Assembly: GCA_029582155.1 (NCBI GenBank)
Contig: CM055895.1
Coordinates: forward strand, 46,889,720-46,953,719
Direction of reading: 5' to 3'
DNA from: Panopea generosa
Taxonomy: Eukaryota; Mollusca; Bivalvia; Adapedonta; Hiatellidae
DNA: 64,000 nucleotides
Positions 12,105 through 24,363 of this stretch are shown here, piece after piece. Every line of letters starts with the position of its first letter. Positions within the stretch are counted from its first letter, which is position 1. A model generated the notes under the pieces. That model saw only the letters and a program-made list of their open reading frames with translations. It was not told the origin of the DNA and searched no databases. The translations under genes were made by a program, and so were the position numbers.

Positions 12105-13075
12105 TTATGGATAAAACAATTGGTTTATTATGCTCTCACAAAGGGGGGAAGAATATGCGTGCGTCCCCAAGTTCTTGTCCAGGTTATTTCTTTACAACCT
12201 CTGGTTGGAATTTTAGAAACTTGCTAGGATGCATCACTACCAAGAGCAGATGCAATATTGTCTTTGTGTTCCGGTCGATGATTTTTCACGGAGTTATGGC
12301 CCTTTGATTCTATCTGTGATGAAATTCCCCTTTGATTCTGTCTGTGATGAAATTCCTGTCTGCACTATTTCTCTACAACCCCATGTTGGAATTTTATGAA
12401 ACTTGTTAGGATGCATCACTACCAAGTGGAGATGTGCATATTGTCTTTGTGTTCTGGTTCAATGATTTTTCATGGAGTTGTGGCCCTTTAATTGTTTAAT
12501 TGAGTCTGTGACCAAATTCTTGTCTACGCTATTTCTCTACAACCTCAGGTTGACATTTTTTTAAACTGGCTAGGATGCATCACTACCAAGTGGAGATGTG
12601 CATATTGTCTTTGTGGTCCCGTTCTTAATTTTTTGACGGAGTTGTGGCCCTTTAATTGAATCTGTGACCATTTTTTTGCCTGCGCTAATTTCTCTACAAC
12701 CTCTGGTTGGAATTTTATGAAGCTGCTTGTCGCACATAGTGGCATCTATCTCCAAATTCTTGTCCAGGCTTTTTCTCTAGAACCATTGATTGGAATTTAA
12801 TGAAACTAGCTATGGTGTATCATTACCAAGTGGAGATAAGCATTCTTTCTTAGTGTTTACGTTTGATGATTTTTTTACTGAGTTGTGGCCCTAAGATTGC
12901 ATCCACTACCAAATCCTTGTCCTCTCCATTTCTCATTCTAGTAGCTGGAGTTTTATGAAACTTGCCATGAAGCATCACTACTAAGTGGAGAGTGTGTGTA
13001 TTGTCTTTGTGTTTTATTTCTATGATTTTTTTCAAAGAGTTCTGGCCCTTCGATTCTGTCCATTACCACACATCA
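12105..13075. repeat. About 150-bp imperfect tandem repeat in the 3' flank/UTR of the zinc-finger gene
   Basis: Six diverged units share TTTCTCTACAACC, GTTGGAATTTTATGAAACT, AGGATGCATCACTACCAAG, TTGTCTTTGTG and GAGTTGTGGCCCTTTAATT. It begins about 240 bases after the zinc-finger stop codon and may be transcribed as 3' UTR. Confidence 0.8.
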
Positions 13076-13345
13076 TTGTTTTGATCTTCAATAACATGGA
13101 AGTGCAATGAGACTTGGAACATGAATAATGCAGTAGAGGTCAATGTGTGGAAGTTCAGAGTGAAGAACCAAACATCTCTTCCAAACATTATCTTCCCTTT
13201 ACACCCCCCTTTCCCTGTACAAACAATGCAGCTACTACTCAATCAAGCACTTGTTCAGGGAGTATCCATCGGTTCCACCGATATCTTATGTTAGGACTTT
13301 GTTGTAGTTGTATGTATTTAGTTACTATATCTTGTGTAACTATAT

Positions 13346-13351
13346 AATAAA
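13346..13351 (+). other. Candidate polyadenylation signal of the zinc-finger gene
   Basis: AATAAA is the first canonical signal noticed downstream of the stop at 11867, which would give a 3' UTR of about 1.5 kb. Use is unproven. Confidence 0.35.
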
Positions 13352-13399
13352 ATACAGTTAAAGTTGAATATTTGTGAACATTGGTTGAATTTTGCTGGA

Positions 13400-15300
13400 A
13401 TTGTAGCCCCTTTTCAACTTATTTTCAGTAAAATAATGGTTTCCAATCAGTAACCTCTGAAGGGGTCAACGTAATTAATTGTTATTTGATGTGTAGCTGT
13501 ATAGTTATAAAATACAGACCCGTTTCCATATTATACATTTGTGGACTTTTGGCTTTTCAGCTGTGCAATATGATGTGATATGCACCATTGTTTTTTTTTT
13601 AAGGTTTTTCTGGTGCATAGCACAGCATATTGCACCTGCAAAGTCTGTAACAGTTCTATTATATAAACTATAAATAGATTGACTATGAGCCTTTATAAGT
13701 TTGTAAGGAAATGACAAAAAGTCACCAAGTTAAGATTATACATTTTATGTAACATAGTATATAGATAAAAAAAATGAAATAAATTTAATATAAAAAAAAT
13801 GTTATTTAAAACAAAATTCCCCAGGTTGGATTCCAACCATGGCGAGAAAAACACAAAATCTTGCGTAAGTTCAACATCTTAACCACCTGTCCATGGACAT
13901 AATTTGATATAAATTTGTAATTTTTATGTTTAAAACTAATCCTTCAATTGTTTCTCTAGTAAATAATGGGGAAATGTATTAACTGATTTAACAGTTCCCT
14001 TTTATGTCATATTGGCATCTTTATTATCAATAATTTTGCTGAAATCGGACGCGAATCTCTTTTTGACTGCCATTTGAAACAATGCAGCATTCGTAACCTG
14101 TCAGATCTTTGACAAATACATAAGAAGGCAACAGGAAATGTTCATGAGTTATGATAAGAAATGTCTTCTATTTTTATATTTTCCAACTCTACTGCCCAAT
14201 TAAATTTCTCAACTGATTTTGACCAAATTTACTAGGGAGTACTAGTAACAATATAGTTACATATATTGTCATTGTGTCCACAAGGGCAGACTTTTTGTTA
14301 AGATATACCGGTAACCCTTTGATTATTTGTAATGTACATGTATCACATTTTCTTGGCGGCTCTACACCTCTTAAAGTACTTGATTGATTTTGACCTAACT
14401 TGTTAAGGGAGTATCATTATGAAGTCCAGTTTGCTCCGTTTACTTTTGACAAGAGTTATTGCCCTTTAATTATTATTAATCAATTTTTTGTCAGCACTAC
14501 TTCTGCTGAACTTGTCAGCTGATTATAGTCAAACTTGAAAGCAAGTACTAAGTTAGGTTGCATATACTGTTCTGTAGTAGTCACTACACAAAACTTGGCA
14601 GCCAATAGCATTGCTGCAATAATGTTATAAAGATACAGCAGGGGCATCTGTATCACAAAATATGCATGGGTAGTCCATTTCGATACTCTCCATTCATGAT
14701 GGATGGTGTTTATTGGAATTGACATCTGGGGTATCAGAAGGTGGGGCATCCGTATCGACGTACATATTTCTAATTGTAAATTAGTTTGGTTAGTATATTC
14801 ATATTGTTTTTTTTGTAATAGTGGATGAAAATAATTGTATCACAAATGTTTAAATTGTCATATTATTTATAAAATTATTCAAATATCTATGTACATGATG
14901 GATTCATGTAATTGATAATACATGTCCTACTTTACTAACACTTTCATGTGATTGAAAGCAGTATTAATAGTTTGTAACTTGTTAGTTATCTTTATTTATC
15001 ATGTTCTTGTTTTAAGTAATCTTATATAAGTTTTATTGCAAAGTGCTTACCCGGTCTTTTATTTATTTTACTTGTTATTGTTTTTATTTTATTTTTAATA
15101 TTGACATTAAACAGTCTTGAATTTAAGGAAAAATATCTATTAAAATCTAGCTTTATTTTTTACAGGTAAATCTTCATTCAAATATAATTTCTTGTATAAA
15201 GCTATTACATGCAGAATCTAAAACTTGATACTGGTAGATTGAAACATAGGTGAGTTTTACACACTTTAAATGATCAGGACTGTATTGGTAAATACAAATG
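13400..15300. other. Gene-free AT-rich interval
   Basis: No supported exon is visible. A degenerate repeat with YAACTGATTTTGACCAAATTT..AGGGAGTA occupies about 14200-14480. The rest is AT-rich sequence without clear structure. Confidence 0.5.
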
Positions 15301-15308
15301 CACCGCTG

Positions 15309-15434
15309 TTAAAAGTCAACAAAAAAAAAGAATATTGTCCTCACTCCTTCTTTTGAACCACAGTTGGACTCTTAAAAGTCAACAAAAAAAAAGAATATTG
15401 TCCTCACTCCTTCTTTCGAACCACAGTTGGACTC
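15309..15434. repeat. 63-bp direct duplication
   Basis: Positions 15309-15371 and 15372-15434 are identical except for one T/C difference near the end, including a nine-A run in each. It is a recent tandem duplication. Confidence 0.95.
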
Positions 15435-16554
15435 CACTGGTGTTTGCTAGGGGTATCACCATTATGCATAGTTTTGCAGTTCCCTTTTGAATTCCACTTC
15501 ACTGATTTTTGGCCAAGTTGTCAGCATTTTCAATTTTCTGAATGAAAACTCTTCCCAGTGCTTCTCTACAGCCAACGATGGATATGACATCCCGACATGC
15601 ATATCCACTTGGCTTTTAAGTGTCAGTGCAGTTTTTATTGCAAGTCCCCATCAAGATTTAACACTTGCCAGTTTTGAACATTAAAAGTTGCATTTTCATA
15701 GAATAACATTCTATTAAATTTAGGAGTGTGTCCGTTCCAGTCATAGTTTTTCTGCAAGAAAAACCTAATTTTGTTTTATTGTTGTTATTTTAGTATTTAG
15801 CTCTTTGTTTATTTATTGGTTAATTACTTACTAGTTCTATTATATACATGTGTTGAGTGATTGCATTATTGTATTTTTTTAATTGTTACTGATTTTACCA
15901 GGAAAACATGGTTTAATTTGTTTTTAATATTTCTGTTGATTGTCATGAAATCCATTCAAATTGATCCTTGTTTTTGTAAATGGAGATTTCCATGGCCAAG
16001 GGTCGGACTTAATAGCCCTTGCCTACTGTTGGAGACGATGTGGACTCTAACCAAGCTGGATCCATCTAGAGACCATGAGAGTTGAGAGTACAATAATGTT
16101 TCTTGGGCTTGAGGTTTAAATACAAAACTGATTTGTTGGGAACCGAGTTGCCATGAAAACAGTTACCTCGAGGGTCAGGATTTGTTTTTTCCAAACCATA
16201 AAAACGATGACTGACTTTTTTCTCATAAACCAAACCCATTGAATAATTGATTTAATTTACTATGTTGTTATATCTTTTTGACCACAATCGCTTTTACGAT
16301 GTCATACAATTTGCGACATATAATTTTAAACAGTGTATCTAGATAAAAAAATGCAAATGTCAGGATCAGGATTTTAGCCCAACCCTTGGGTAATATTGAA
16401 ATATCCTACATAGGTAAAATATCTAGTATGTGAGAAAGTGAATTCAAGCCTAGCCGTATCCATTCAAAGATTCGCTGAAAGACAGCAGTTTTGCTTTGAT
16501 TCATCAATAAACCTATCCACTAATGAAGCTGGTGTTCATTATAGAGCCAGTCTG

Positions 16555-16765
16555 TAGTTCAGGTTAAGAATAAAATCACTGTCGATCTCTGCACAGGGGG
16601 TAGAAATCCTCCTTATGGGTGTTGTGTTCATTTTATAATTTTTTGTCAAGTTCATTATTGTGGTTAAAAATGCCAACAGCTCCAGGGAGCCATATGAGTA
16701 ATGGCAAGAATAGGATCACTGTGGCTCATATATGTCATAAGAAGCAACAATTTGGGTAATACAAA
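16555..16765 (+). repeat. Dispersed repeat family B, copy 1
   Basis: Matches the reverse complement of 28050-28260. Shared landmarks include AAGAATAMAATCACTG, CTCCKWATGGGTGT, TTCATTATTGTGGTTAAA and CAGGGAGCCATATGAG followed by ATGGCAAGAATAGGA. Confidence 0.8.
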
Positions 16766-16780
16766 AGAATTTGTTGATGG

Positions 16781-17557
16781 TTTTTAGCTCTACTGGCCAA
16801 AGGCCACCAGGGCTTGTGTCATGGTAAAGTGTCCGTCCATTCGTCCGTTTTTTTTTTGTAGATGCAATAGCACCTTCATTTTTCATTGAATCTTAACCAG
16901 ACTAGAACAGCAGTTATATAACCACATTTTAAGCAAAACTTTTTGTCGGAAAGTTCAAGGCCAAGACCTCAGATATTTTATGTGTAGTATTGCATGGGGA
17001 TGCCCTGAAAAGTTTGTTGAAGTTGGGTCCATGGGTTCAAATTTGGGACCGCCACAGGGGTCACTGTTTTACATAGTTATATAGAGAACAGGTTGTGATA
17101 CGATGGCAGCTTCATTTTTCGTTAAATCTTAACCAAACTTCCAATGCCGTTATATAACCTCAAGATCTCGGATGAGTTCTTGAACTGACATGATACGACC
17201 ACAAATGCCCCTGCTACAGGGCTTATAATCACATTTTAAGCGAAAAAAACATTTGTTCTGGAAGGTCAAGGCCTAAATAGATATTTTATATGTAGCATTG
17301 CATCGAGATCCCATTAAAGATTTTTTGAAGTCGAGGTCCCTGAGGTCAAATTTGGGGCCATCACAGGGGTCTCTGTTTAACATAGTAATATAGGGGAAAT
17401 GTTGTAGATGCGGTAGCACCTTCATTTTTCATTAAATCTTAACTCAACTTGTACAGCAGTTGTATAACCACAAGATCTGGGTTAGTTTCCTCTGAAATGT
17501 ACTTTTATCCATTTGTTGCCAGTGGAGCGGTTCAGGTCCTCTTGGGCCTCTTGTTTT
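16781..17557 (+). mobile_element. Dispersed element of the TTTTTAGCTC...CCTCTTGTT type, copy 1
   Basis: Starts TTTTTAGCTCTACTGGCC, has the pyrimidine-rich GTCCGTCCATTCGTCCG segment about 50 bases in, and ends GGTCCTCTTGGGCCTCTTGTT. Two internal repeats carry CTTCATTTTTCRTTRAATCTTAACC. The same head and tail recur at 60865-62084. No coding capacity is seen, so it is probably non-autonomous. Confidence 0.6.
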
Positions 17558-17984
17558 ATCAGTATGTAAATTTGTACTAATGTCCAGGAGAGCTATTGCC
17601 ATGACTCCGGCGTCAGCATAGTCCGAGACACCATGGTTAAACTTTTGCATTTAGTTGCGTTAAGTTTTGGTGTTGGTCTCCAAGTCCTAAACTATTTTTG
17701 ATTCTGTTCATATTTACTACCCTGCTTCATTACACATTGTTTTTTTATGATTTTGATATATATACTGACCCAGGTAAGGCATTACTATTGGACTTGGCCA
17801 TTCAAGCAGGTTAAACTTTTGCATTTAGTTGTGTTTTGGTTTTTGCCTCTTAAGTCCAAAACTAACTTTGTGATTCTGTTGACATTTGCTTTCCAGCTTC
17901 ATTACACATTGCTTTTTAGCTTGCCGGGACGAATCTTTGCATGGGTGGTGAGTTTTATCCCATAGGTTAGCTTTGTTGTCTTCT

Positions 17985-18060
17985 GACAACTCTTGTTTAC
18001 ATGTAGAGTGAACCTGGAACCTTCCTTCCTGTTGGCGTGGAATAACCTATAATGTGTTGG
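17985..18060 (+). repeat. Dispersed repeat family C fragment, copy 1
   Basis: The segment TAGAGTGAACCTGGAA followed by CTTCCTTCCTGTTGGCGT and AATAACCTATAATGTGTTGG matches the opposite strand of 27880-27935. Confidence 0.75.
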
Positions 18061-18394
18061 TACATTGTTAAATCACATTCATTCATTATAGAACTTTATA
18101 GAAATCATCTGTTATTTTATTTCTACCATTTGTTTTATTGTTGTGTTCTCAATAATAAAGGTTTTTTTTTTATAACAAGTGAAGCCAGGTGCTATTTAGT
18201 ATGTTATTTTGTTTTTCATATTAAAGTAGTATTGGAAATTTGCTTTGTTGTTTGTTATACCAAATACTGCATGCAATATTTTAAAAATTGCAGTCGTGGC
18301 TTGTCACACAAATGTAACAATTGTGTTTTTACTATTGCTCCTGTGATCTAATACGTTAACAGAAATTCCTTTGCTAAATGTTTAATACAATCCA

Positions 18395-18700
18395 CAAGTG
18401 TGGAGAGAGCAACGGCCCCATGATCGGAGGGTCGTGGGTTTGATCCTCTGCCACAGCTGTGTGTGGTGTTTTACATATACTAAGTACTGGTTCTACCCAG
18501 GAAGATTTGGAGCATGATTTGTATAAGTTGTAATAACTTGTTTCACAATCTAAGTGAAATAAGTAGATTTAAACTAATACATTCCTCTTTGGCCAAGTGG
18601 CCTAAGGGACTGTCTTAAGATCACTAATGTCTTTCACCTCACCACTTAGGATTGAGTCCAGCTTGGTACAGTCTTTTTAAAAATGTTTGAGTTGCATGCA
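18395..18700 (+). repeat. tRNA-derived SINE-like sequences
   Basis: A B-box-like GTGGGTTTGATCCTC lies near 18434 after an A-box-like segment. A second tRNA-like head, TGGCCAAGTGGCCTAAGGG, lies near 18592 followed by GATTGAGTCCAGC near 18650. These resemble pol III promoter halves of tRNA-derived SINEs, not intact tRNAs. Exact ends are uncertain. Confidence 0.45.
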
Positions 18701-18949
18701 GAAGTGGTGGTTTATTCAGGTGAGGAGTAATTGATCTTCAGACAGAGCCTTTGATCACTGGGCCGTGGAGAAATTCCTTTATTCTCAATTCTAATTTGAG
18801 CTTGACTAGTGAATTGGAACAGTGGCAAACAAAGCTCAAAATAAATTTGCTGTTCATTTAAATTCTTGATTTTTACACATCCGGTACATGTCACTGAATC
18901 TGATGTGAAAACTGAGGTACTGTCACATTAATTATTTTAAATGTAGTTT

Positions 18950-19165
18950 AACAAATTTCAGGTTACATACGACATATCCAGTTTTATTTGTAGATGAAGA
19001 CCTTGGAATGAATCTTGAGCAGAACCCCCATCCTTCCGCAGGTAACTGGCAAACTTTCTCACAAAGTTTTTGGAGAAAGGGGGACTCGATCCAATGACCT
19101 TATTGTTGGACAAGTGATCTGGAGACGACGCCTTAGACCACTCCTTCACGGAGGGCCCTAGCTTA
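18950..19165 (-). repeat. tRNA-derived SINE family S, near-complete copy
   Basis: On the minus strand it reads GGAGTGGTCTAAGGCGTCGT (A-box region), a B-box-like GGATCGAGTCCCCC, then AAACTTTGTGAGAAAGTTTG, GGAAGGATGGGGGTTCTG, and the tail AAAACTGGATATGTCGTATG. The order matches the copies at 31365-31575, 37205-37405, 46935-47165 and 47720-47905. The short frame at 18958-19149 on this strand is SINE sequence. Confidence 0.75.
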
Positions 19166-19479
19166 ACAACTCCGTCACGGAGGGCCGTAGCTTACCTCCA
19201 TATATAACAAAGAAGTGTATACGTTTTATAAGTTTACTTCAAAGAAAGCAAAGAAATAAATGTTTTGTCTTGCAAACAGACAAGAATTCCTGGCATAATT
19301 GATTATAAGACTTCTTCAAAGTGGTTGGTGTATACTTCAATTAATTTAAAAAAGATGTACAGTCTTCCATGGTCTAAGGTGTTGGGTACTGTCTCTAAAG
19401 ATGACTTTCCTCTCACTGCTGAGGTTTTGGTCCAAAAACTTTGTGAAAAATTAGGGGTGGCATATAGTAATCGAAGCGT

Positions 19480-20730
19480 CCTTCCGTCCAGTATTTCGTG
19501 TCCAGCCTGTAACTTTGTCATGCATAGATGGATTTTGTTAATACTTGCTACAAATGATTAACATGACATGTCGAGAGTAAGACCCACACCCGTACCTCAA
19601 AGGTCAAGGTCCCACTTCAAATTTGTTTGACAACACTGAGTCTGTGAGATGTGTCCGGTCTGTAACTTTGTCATGCATAGATGGATTTTGTTAATACTTG
19701 CTACAAATGATCAACATAACAGGATGACGTATCACGAATAAGACCCACACCCATACCTCAAAGGTCAAGGTCACATTTTATATTTGTTTGAAACACTGAG
19801 TCTGTGTGAGATGTCGTTTCCGGCGTTTAACTTTGTCATGCGTAGATGGATTTTTTTAATACTTGTTACAAATGATCAACATAAAAGGATGTGTCACGAG
19901 TAAGACAAACACCCATACCTCAAAGGTCAAGGTCACACTTTCTATGTGTTTGACAACATGGAGTCTGTGTGAGATGTTGTGTCCGGCCTTTTAACTTTGT
20001 CATGCATAGATGGATTTTGATAATACTTCCTACAAATGATCAACATCACATGACGACGTGTCGCACGTTACACCCAAACCCCCACAGTAAAGTTCAAGGT
20101 CACAATTTAGCATTGTTTGACAACGCTCGGTCTGTTCGAGATTTTATGTTCAGTCTGTAACTTTGTCACCTATGGATAAATTTGATTAACATGACATAAT
20201 TAAGTGTCGGATATAAGACCCAGAACCTTTGCCCAAAGGTCAAGGTCGCACTTTCAATTTGTTTGATATTGGGTGTCTGTTCTGTAACTTTGTCTTTAAA
20301 TTGGCTTGATTGATCAAGATGACATGAGAAAGTGTCAAAGGTCAAGGTCACACTTTGAGTCTGAGATTTAAAGTCTATCCTGTAACTTTACCAGATTCCA
20401 AAAACTCTTGGCTCAATTTATCAATTGATCAACATGACATTATGACGTCGTGTTGAGACCCAGAACCTTACCTCAAGGTCACACTTTCAGTTTGTGTGAT
20501 ATATCATGTCTGGTCTGTAATTTTGTCTCACATGAAGGGATTTTAAAATAGCTTGACACAAGTGATCAGCATGTCATGATGATGTGTCACCTGCATTTAC
20601 CTGTAGAAATACCCAGACTGTTACAGCATGTCATGATGATGTGTCACCTGCATTTACCTGTAGAAATACCCAGACCGTTACATCAGGTGTCGAGGTCAAG
20701 GTTACACAAAGGTCAAGGTCACGGTTTAAT
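19480..20730. repeat. About 170-bp degenerate tandem repeat with AAGGTCAAGGTCACA blocks
   Basis: About seven units share GTAACTTTGTCATGCATAGATGG, TGATCAACATGACATGA, AGACCCACACCCATACCTCA and AAAGGTCAAGGTCACACTTT (motifs quoted in part). Each AGGTCAAGGTCA block is two direct AGGTCA half-sites with no gap. Related sequence in opposite orientation lies at 22780-23400. Confidence 0.85.
20574..20690. repeat. About 55-bp exact direct duplication
   Basis: The segment GCATGTCATGATGATGTGTC through TACCTGTAGAAATACCCAGAC occurs twice in tandem (about 20569 and 20625) with almost no change. Confidence 0.9.
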
Positions 20731-20849
20731 GTAAAAAAAAAAAAAACCCATGAAATTGCATGTCTAGTTTGAAACGTTCCATTACTCTTGATATTAATGG
20801 CTACACCGCTACCTATTATAACATGTATTGTTATTTTCACAGACCATTT

Positions 20850-20869
20850 GGGGGGGGGGGGGGGGGGGG
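20850..20869. repeat. Poly-G tract
   Basis: Twenty consecutive G. The exact length is likely unstable and error-prone in sequencing. Confidence 0.9.
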
Positions 20870-20979
20870 TTCGACACTTACCAGTGATATTTCTTGTTTT
20901 TATTAACCTGCTATGTGTTGAAAATTATATTGAAAAGGACCATTCAAAAATAAGGAAGAAAACGGTCATGGGGCATTAA

Positions 20980-22540
20980 TTTGAGATTGGGTATTTGCAA
21001 CTCTTATCAGTTCTGATGAATTCTGTTTGTACAATTCTGTGCCACCTGGTAGTACTATCCTCTACCTGCCTTTCAGACAGATATCTTGATCATGTGAGAG
21101 TTTGATATAATCTTGCACAGATAACAGAAGTACTATTGGGTTACTAAGTGAAATCATATAAAGTCTTATAGCTGTTCTCTAAGACTAGTTTACTTTTGAA
21201 TTACTTGCATTAAATAACACTTCTTGAAACCAAAACTACATTACACATGTTGTGTCTGAAATAAACACTGTTTTATATATTATGGAAATGATGTGTAGTA
21301 ATTACAACTGAATGTGTAAAACAAAATGTATAGTGTCACAAACCATCTTTGAACAGTAGTTTTTAATGGTCTTTTCATTATGGGAACATCTTTATGAATA
21401 TTGGAAAGTGGTAATTCAATAAAGATTAAATGACGCTTTTAATATATCAAATGTAATAAATAGTTTATTCTACTGTTGTTTTTCTGTCACTCAAAAATAA
21501 TACCGTCATTATTCAGGAATGGGAAGAGCCACTTGTGATAGACATTGCTTGTGACAACCCTTTCATGACTAAACTTTTGAATTCTGTTTCAGTTAAGGAA
21601 AACAACAGTTGAATAAACTATAATCAAAATCATGTTCTTCGTCAAAGTTTTATAATATAAATAATTACTCGACCTAAATATTAGACTGGAAGATTTGCAA
21701 ACCATATGACACTGTTTAGTATTTCTGTAAAACTTGTTAAAAATAAATCCTAATGCAAATAAAACTGACGTTAATTTGTTGATACCAATTCATTTAATCT
21801 CAGCTGGTTACTGAACTTTACGGAATTGCTCTGGAATTGAACCATAACGTCAGACCTGTCTACCAACACCCGGTTTTCTTCACTAGCACCCCCACTTTCA
21901 ATGATTTGCTAGTACAAGAGATCATAGTAATGGTACAATTCATATTTTAACAGTTAAATGGCTTCTAATCAAATTTTAAGTCATAAATGTGTTACAATTT
22001 GATATTTACCTGATGAATTTAACAGAGTACTTTACATGCAGGTATTTATAGGATAATGTGAAAAATATATGTCAAATGATGAGACTTCTGACAAAATGAT
22101 ATTTCACCATGTATTGCGGAATAAGATAAAAAAACAACGCTTGAATACAAGAATTATAAGTTTTGAATTCAAAACATGTTTATGTATGTCAATTGTTAAT
22201 TAGACAATTGTTAGATTATATCGTGTGATGAATAACTTTTTCACCACAAGCTATGTGTATGAAAGGAAATAATATACTGAGAATTGTAGAGGACATTTAA
22301 TTATAATTATTAACACATGACAGTTAAAATCGGAGAAATGAAAGCATGCACTCGCACCTGTGTAATAATACATGTACGTTGTATTAATTATGCCATTGCT
22401 ATGTTTTACATATTTAATTTAGTTGTATGGTAAAGAGTCCACCACTACTTTGTGTTGCATTTATTCCAATAAACATTTATAAATTGTTTTGTGTGAATAT
22501 CTTAACATGTGTGGTATAGATTGCAGAACAATGAAGTTGT
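20980..22540. other. AT-rich interval without recognised features
   Basis: No open frame of note, tandem array or similarity to the other repeats in the window was seen. Confidence 0.5.
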
Positions 22541-22544
22541 GCAT

Positions 22545-22605
22545 GCAAACTCGAGCATAAATTAGTTGTGTTGCATAAACTCAAGCATAAGCTAGTTTAA
22601 TCGAC
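22545..22605. repeat. Isolated monomers of the 30-bp satellite
   Basis: AAACTCGAGCATAAATTAGT, GTGTTGCATAAACTCAAGC and ATAAGCTAGTTT resemble two diverged units of the array that begins about 830 bases downstream. Confidence 0.65.
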
Positions 22606-22779
22606 TCTGAATAGTGCTTTGTAATAAACTGTGCAATACTTGCCTCTTAAGTTACTATAACAATGTCATATCAGTTCAGCAGTGAATGAGGTATCATATT
22701 TAAATGTGTGTCCAATACTTAGTTATTTATTCATTGTCACCGAGGATGTAACGTGGTAAATGCAGGAGCACATCATTGT

Positions 22780-23400
22780 TCTTGTGTCCGATACGTCAAA
22801 CAGACTCAAAGTGTGACCTTGACCATTAAGATACGTGTTTGGATGTTGCACATGTCGTGTTATCATGTCCTGTTTATAATTTGTGTTTTTTTATATCCAT
22901 GAATGAAAACAGAGCAGAGAAGATATCTGAAACAGACTAACCTTGACCTTTGAGATAAGTGTTTGGAGTTAACACACATGTCGTCATTTCATGTTGATGA
23001 AATGAATATATTTTTGTTTAATATCTATCCATGGATAAGAAAGTTACAGGATGGACACAAAATCTGATAGGCTGAATATGTAGCCTTGACCGTTGAGGTA
23101 CAGTTGTGGGTCTTGTGAGTATTGAATTGTCATGTCATGCTGATGAATTGAGCCAAGTGTTTTTGAAATTAATCCATAGGTGAAGAAAGTTACAGACCTG
23201 GCACAAAATCTTGAACGGACTGAAAGTGTTGTTAAACAAAATTAAAGTGTGACCTTGACCTTTGAAGTGGGAGTCTGGGTGTTACATGCGACATGCCGTC
23301 ATGTTATGTTGATCATTTGTAGCAAGTGTTTATAAAATCCATCTATGCATGACAAAGTTACAGGTCGGACTTGAAATATTGGATGGACTCTGCAATTACT
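22780..23400. repeat. Opposite-orientation copies of the AGGTCA-containing repeat
   Basis: Units contain GTGTGACCTTGACCTTTGA, TGTTGATCATTTGTAGCAAG and CATCTATGCATGACAAAGTTACAGG, which is the reverse complement of the 19480-20730 family. About four units are present. Confidence 0.8.
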
Positions 23401-23429
23401 ATAACCCACCCAACAAATTTTTTTTTTGT

Positions 23430-24361
23430 GGGGGGAGCGCACAAATATAAATTAGTTGTATAGTGTAGACTTAAACATTAATTAGTTGTGTAGTGAAGAC
23501 TCGAACATAAATAAGTTATGTCGTGTAGACTCAAACATAAATTTGTTGTGTAGTGGAGATTCCAACATTAAATAGTTGTGTATTGAAGACTCAAAAATAA
23601 ATTAGTTGTGTAGCATAGACTCAAACATTAATTAGTTGTGTAGTGTAGATTCCAACATAAATTAGTTGTGTAATGTAGACTCAAACATAAATTAGTTGTG
23701 CAATGTATACTCAAAAATAAATTAGTTGTGTAGTGGAGATTAAAACATTAATTAGTTGTGTAGTGTAGACTCAAACATACATTAGTTGTGTTGTGGAGAA
23801 TTCAACATAAATTAGTTGTGTAATGTAGATGCAAACATAAATTAGTTGTGTAGTGTAGACTCAAACATAAATTAGTTGTGAAGTGGAAATTCCAACATAA
23901 ATTAGTTGTGTAATGTAGACTCAAACATAAATTAGTTGTGTAGTGTAGACTCAAACATAAATTAGTTATGTAGTGTAGACTCAGACATTATTTAGTTGTG
24001 TAGTGCAGACTCGGACATGAATTAGTTGTGTAGTGTAGACTCAAACATAAATTAGTTATGTAGTGTAGACTCAAACATAAATTAGTTGTGTAGTGTAGAC
24101 TCAAACATTAATTAGTTGTGCAGTGTAGACTCAAACATAAATTAGTTGTGCAGTGTAGACTCAAACATAAATTAGTTGTGTAATGCACTCAAAACATAAA
24201 TTAGTAGTGTAAACTCAAACATAAATTAATTTAGTTATGTAGCGTAAGCTCAAACATAAATTAGTTGTGTAGTGGAGATTCCAACATAAATTAGTTGTGT
24301 AGTGTAGACTCAAACAAATTAGTTGTGTAGTGTAGACTCGAACATAAAAAGTTTTGTAGTG
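23430..24361. repeat. 30-bp satellite array
   Basis: About 31 copies of TGTAGACTCAAACATAAATT plus AGTTGTGTAG, mostly one to four changes per unit. Diverged monomers at 22545-22605 and 25040-25140 mark the old edges. A mariner copy interrupts it at 24364. Confidence 0.96.
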
Positions 24362-24363
24362 TA

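Noticed and set aside
18052-18351. 99-codon plus-strand frame rich in Phe, Cys and Tyr
   Set aside because: AT-rich sequence partly over a dispersed repeat; no recognisable domain and no splice context.
23430-24361. CRISPR-like regular spacing
   Set aside because: Units are contiguous head-to-tail repeats without unique spacers, and the window is eukaryotic.
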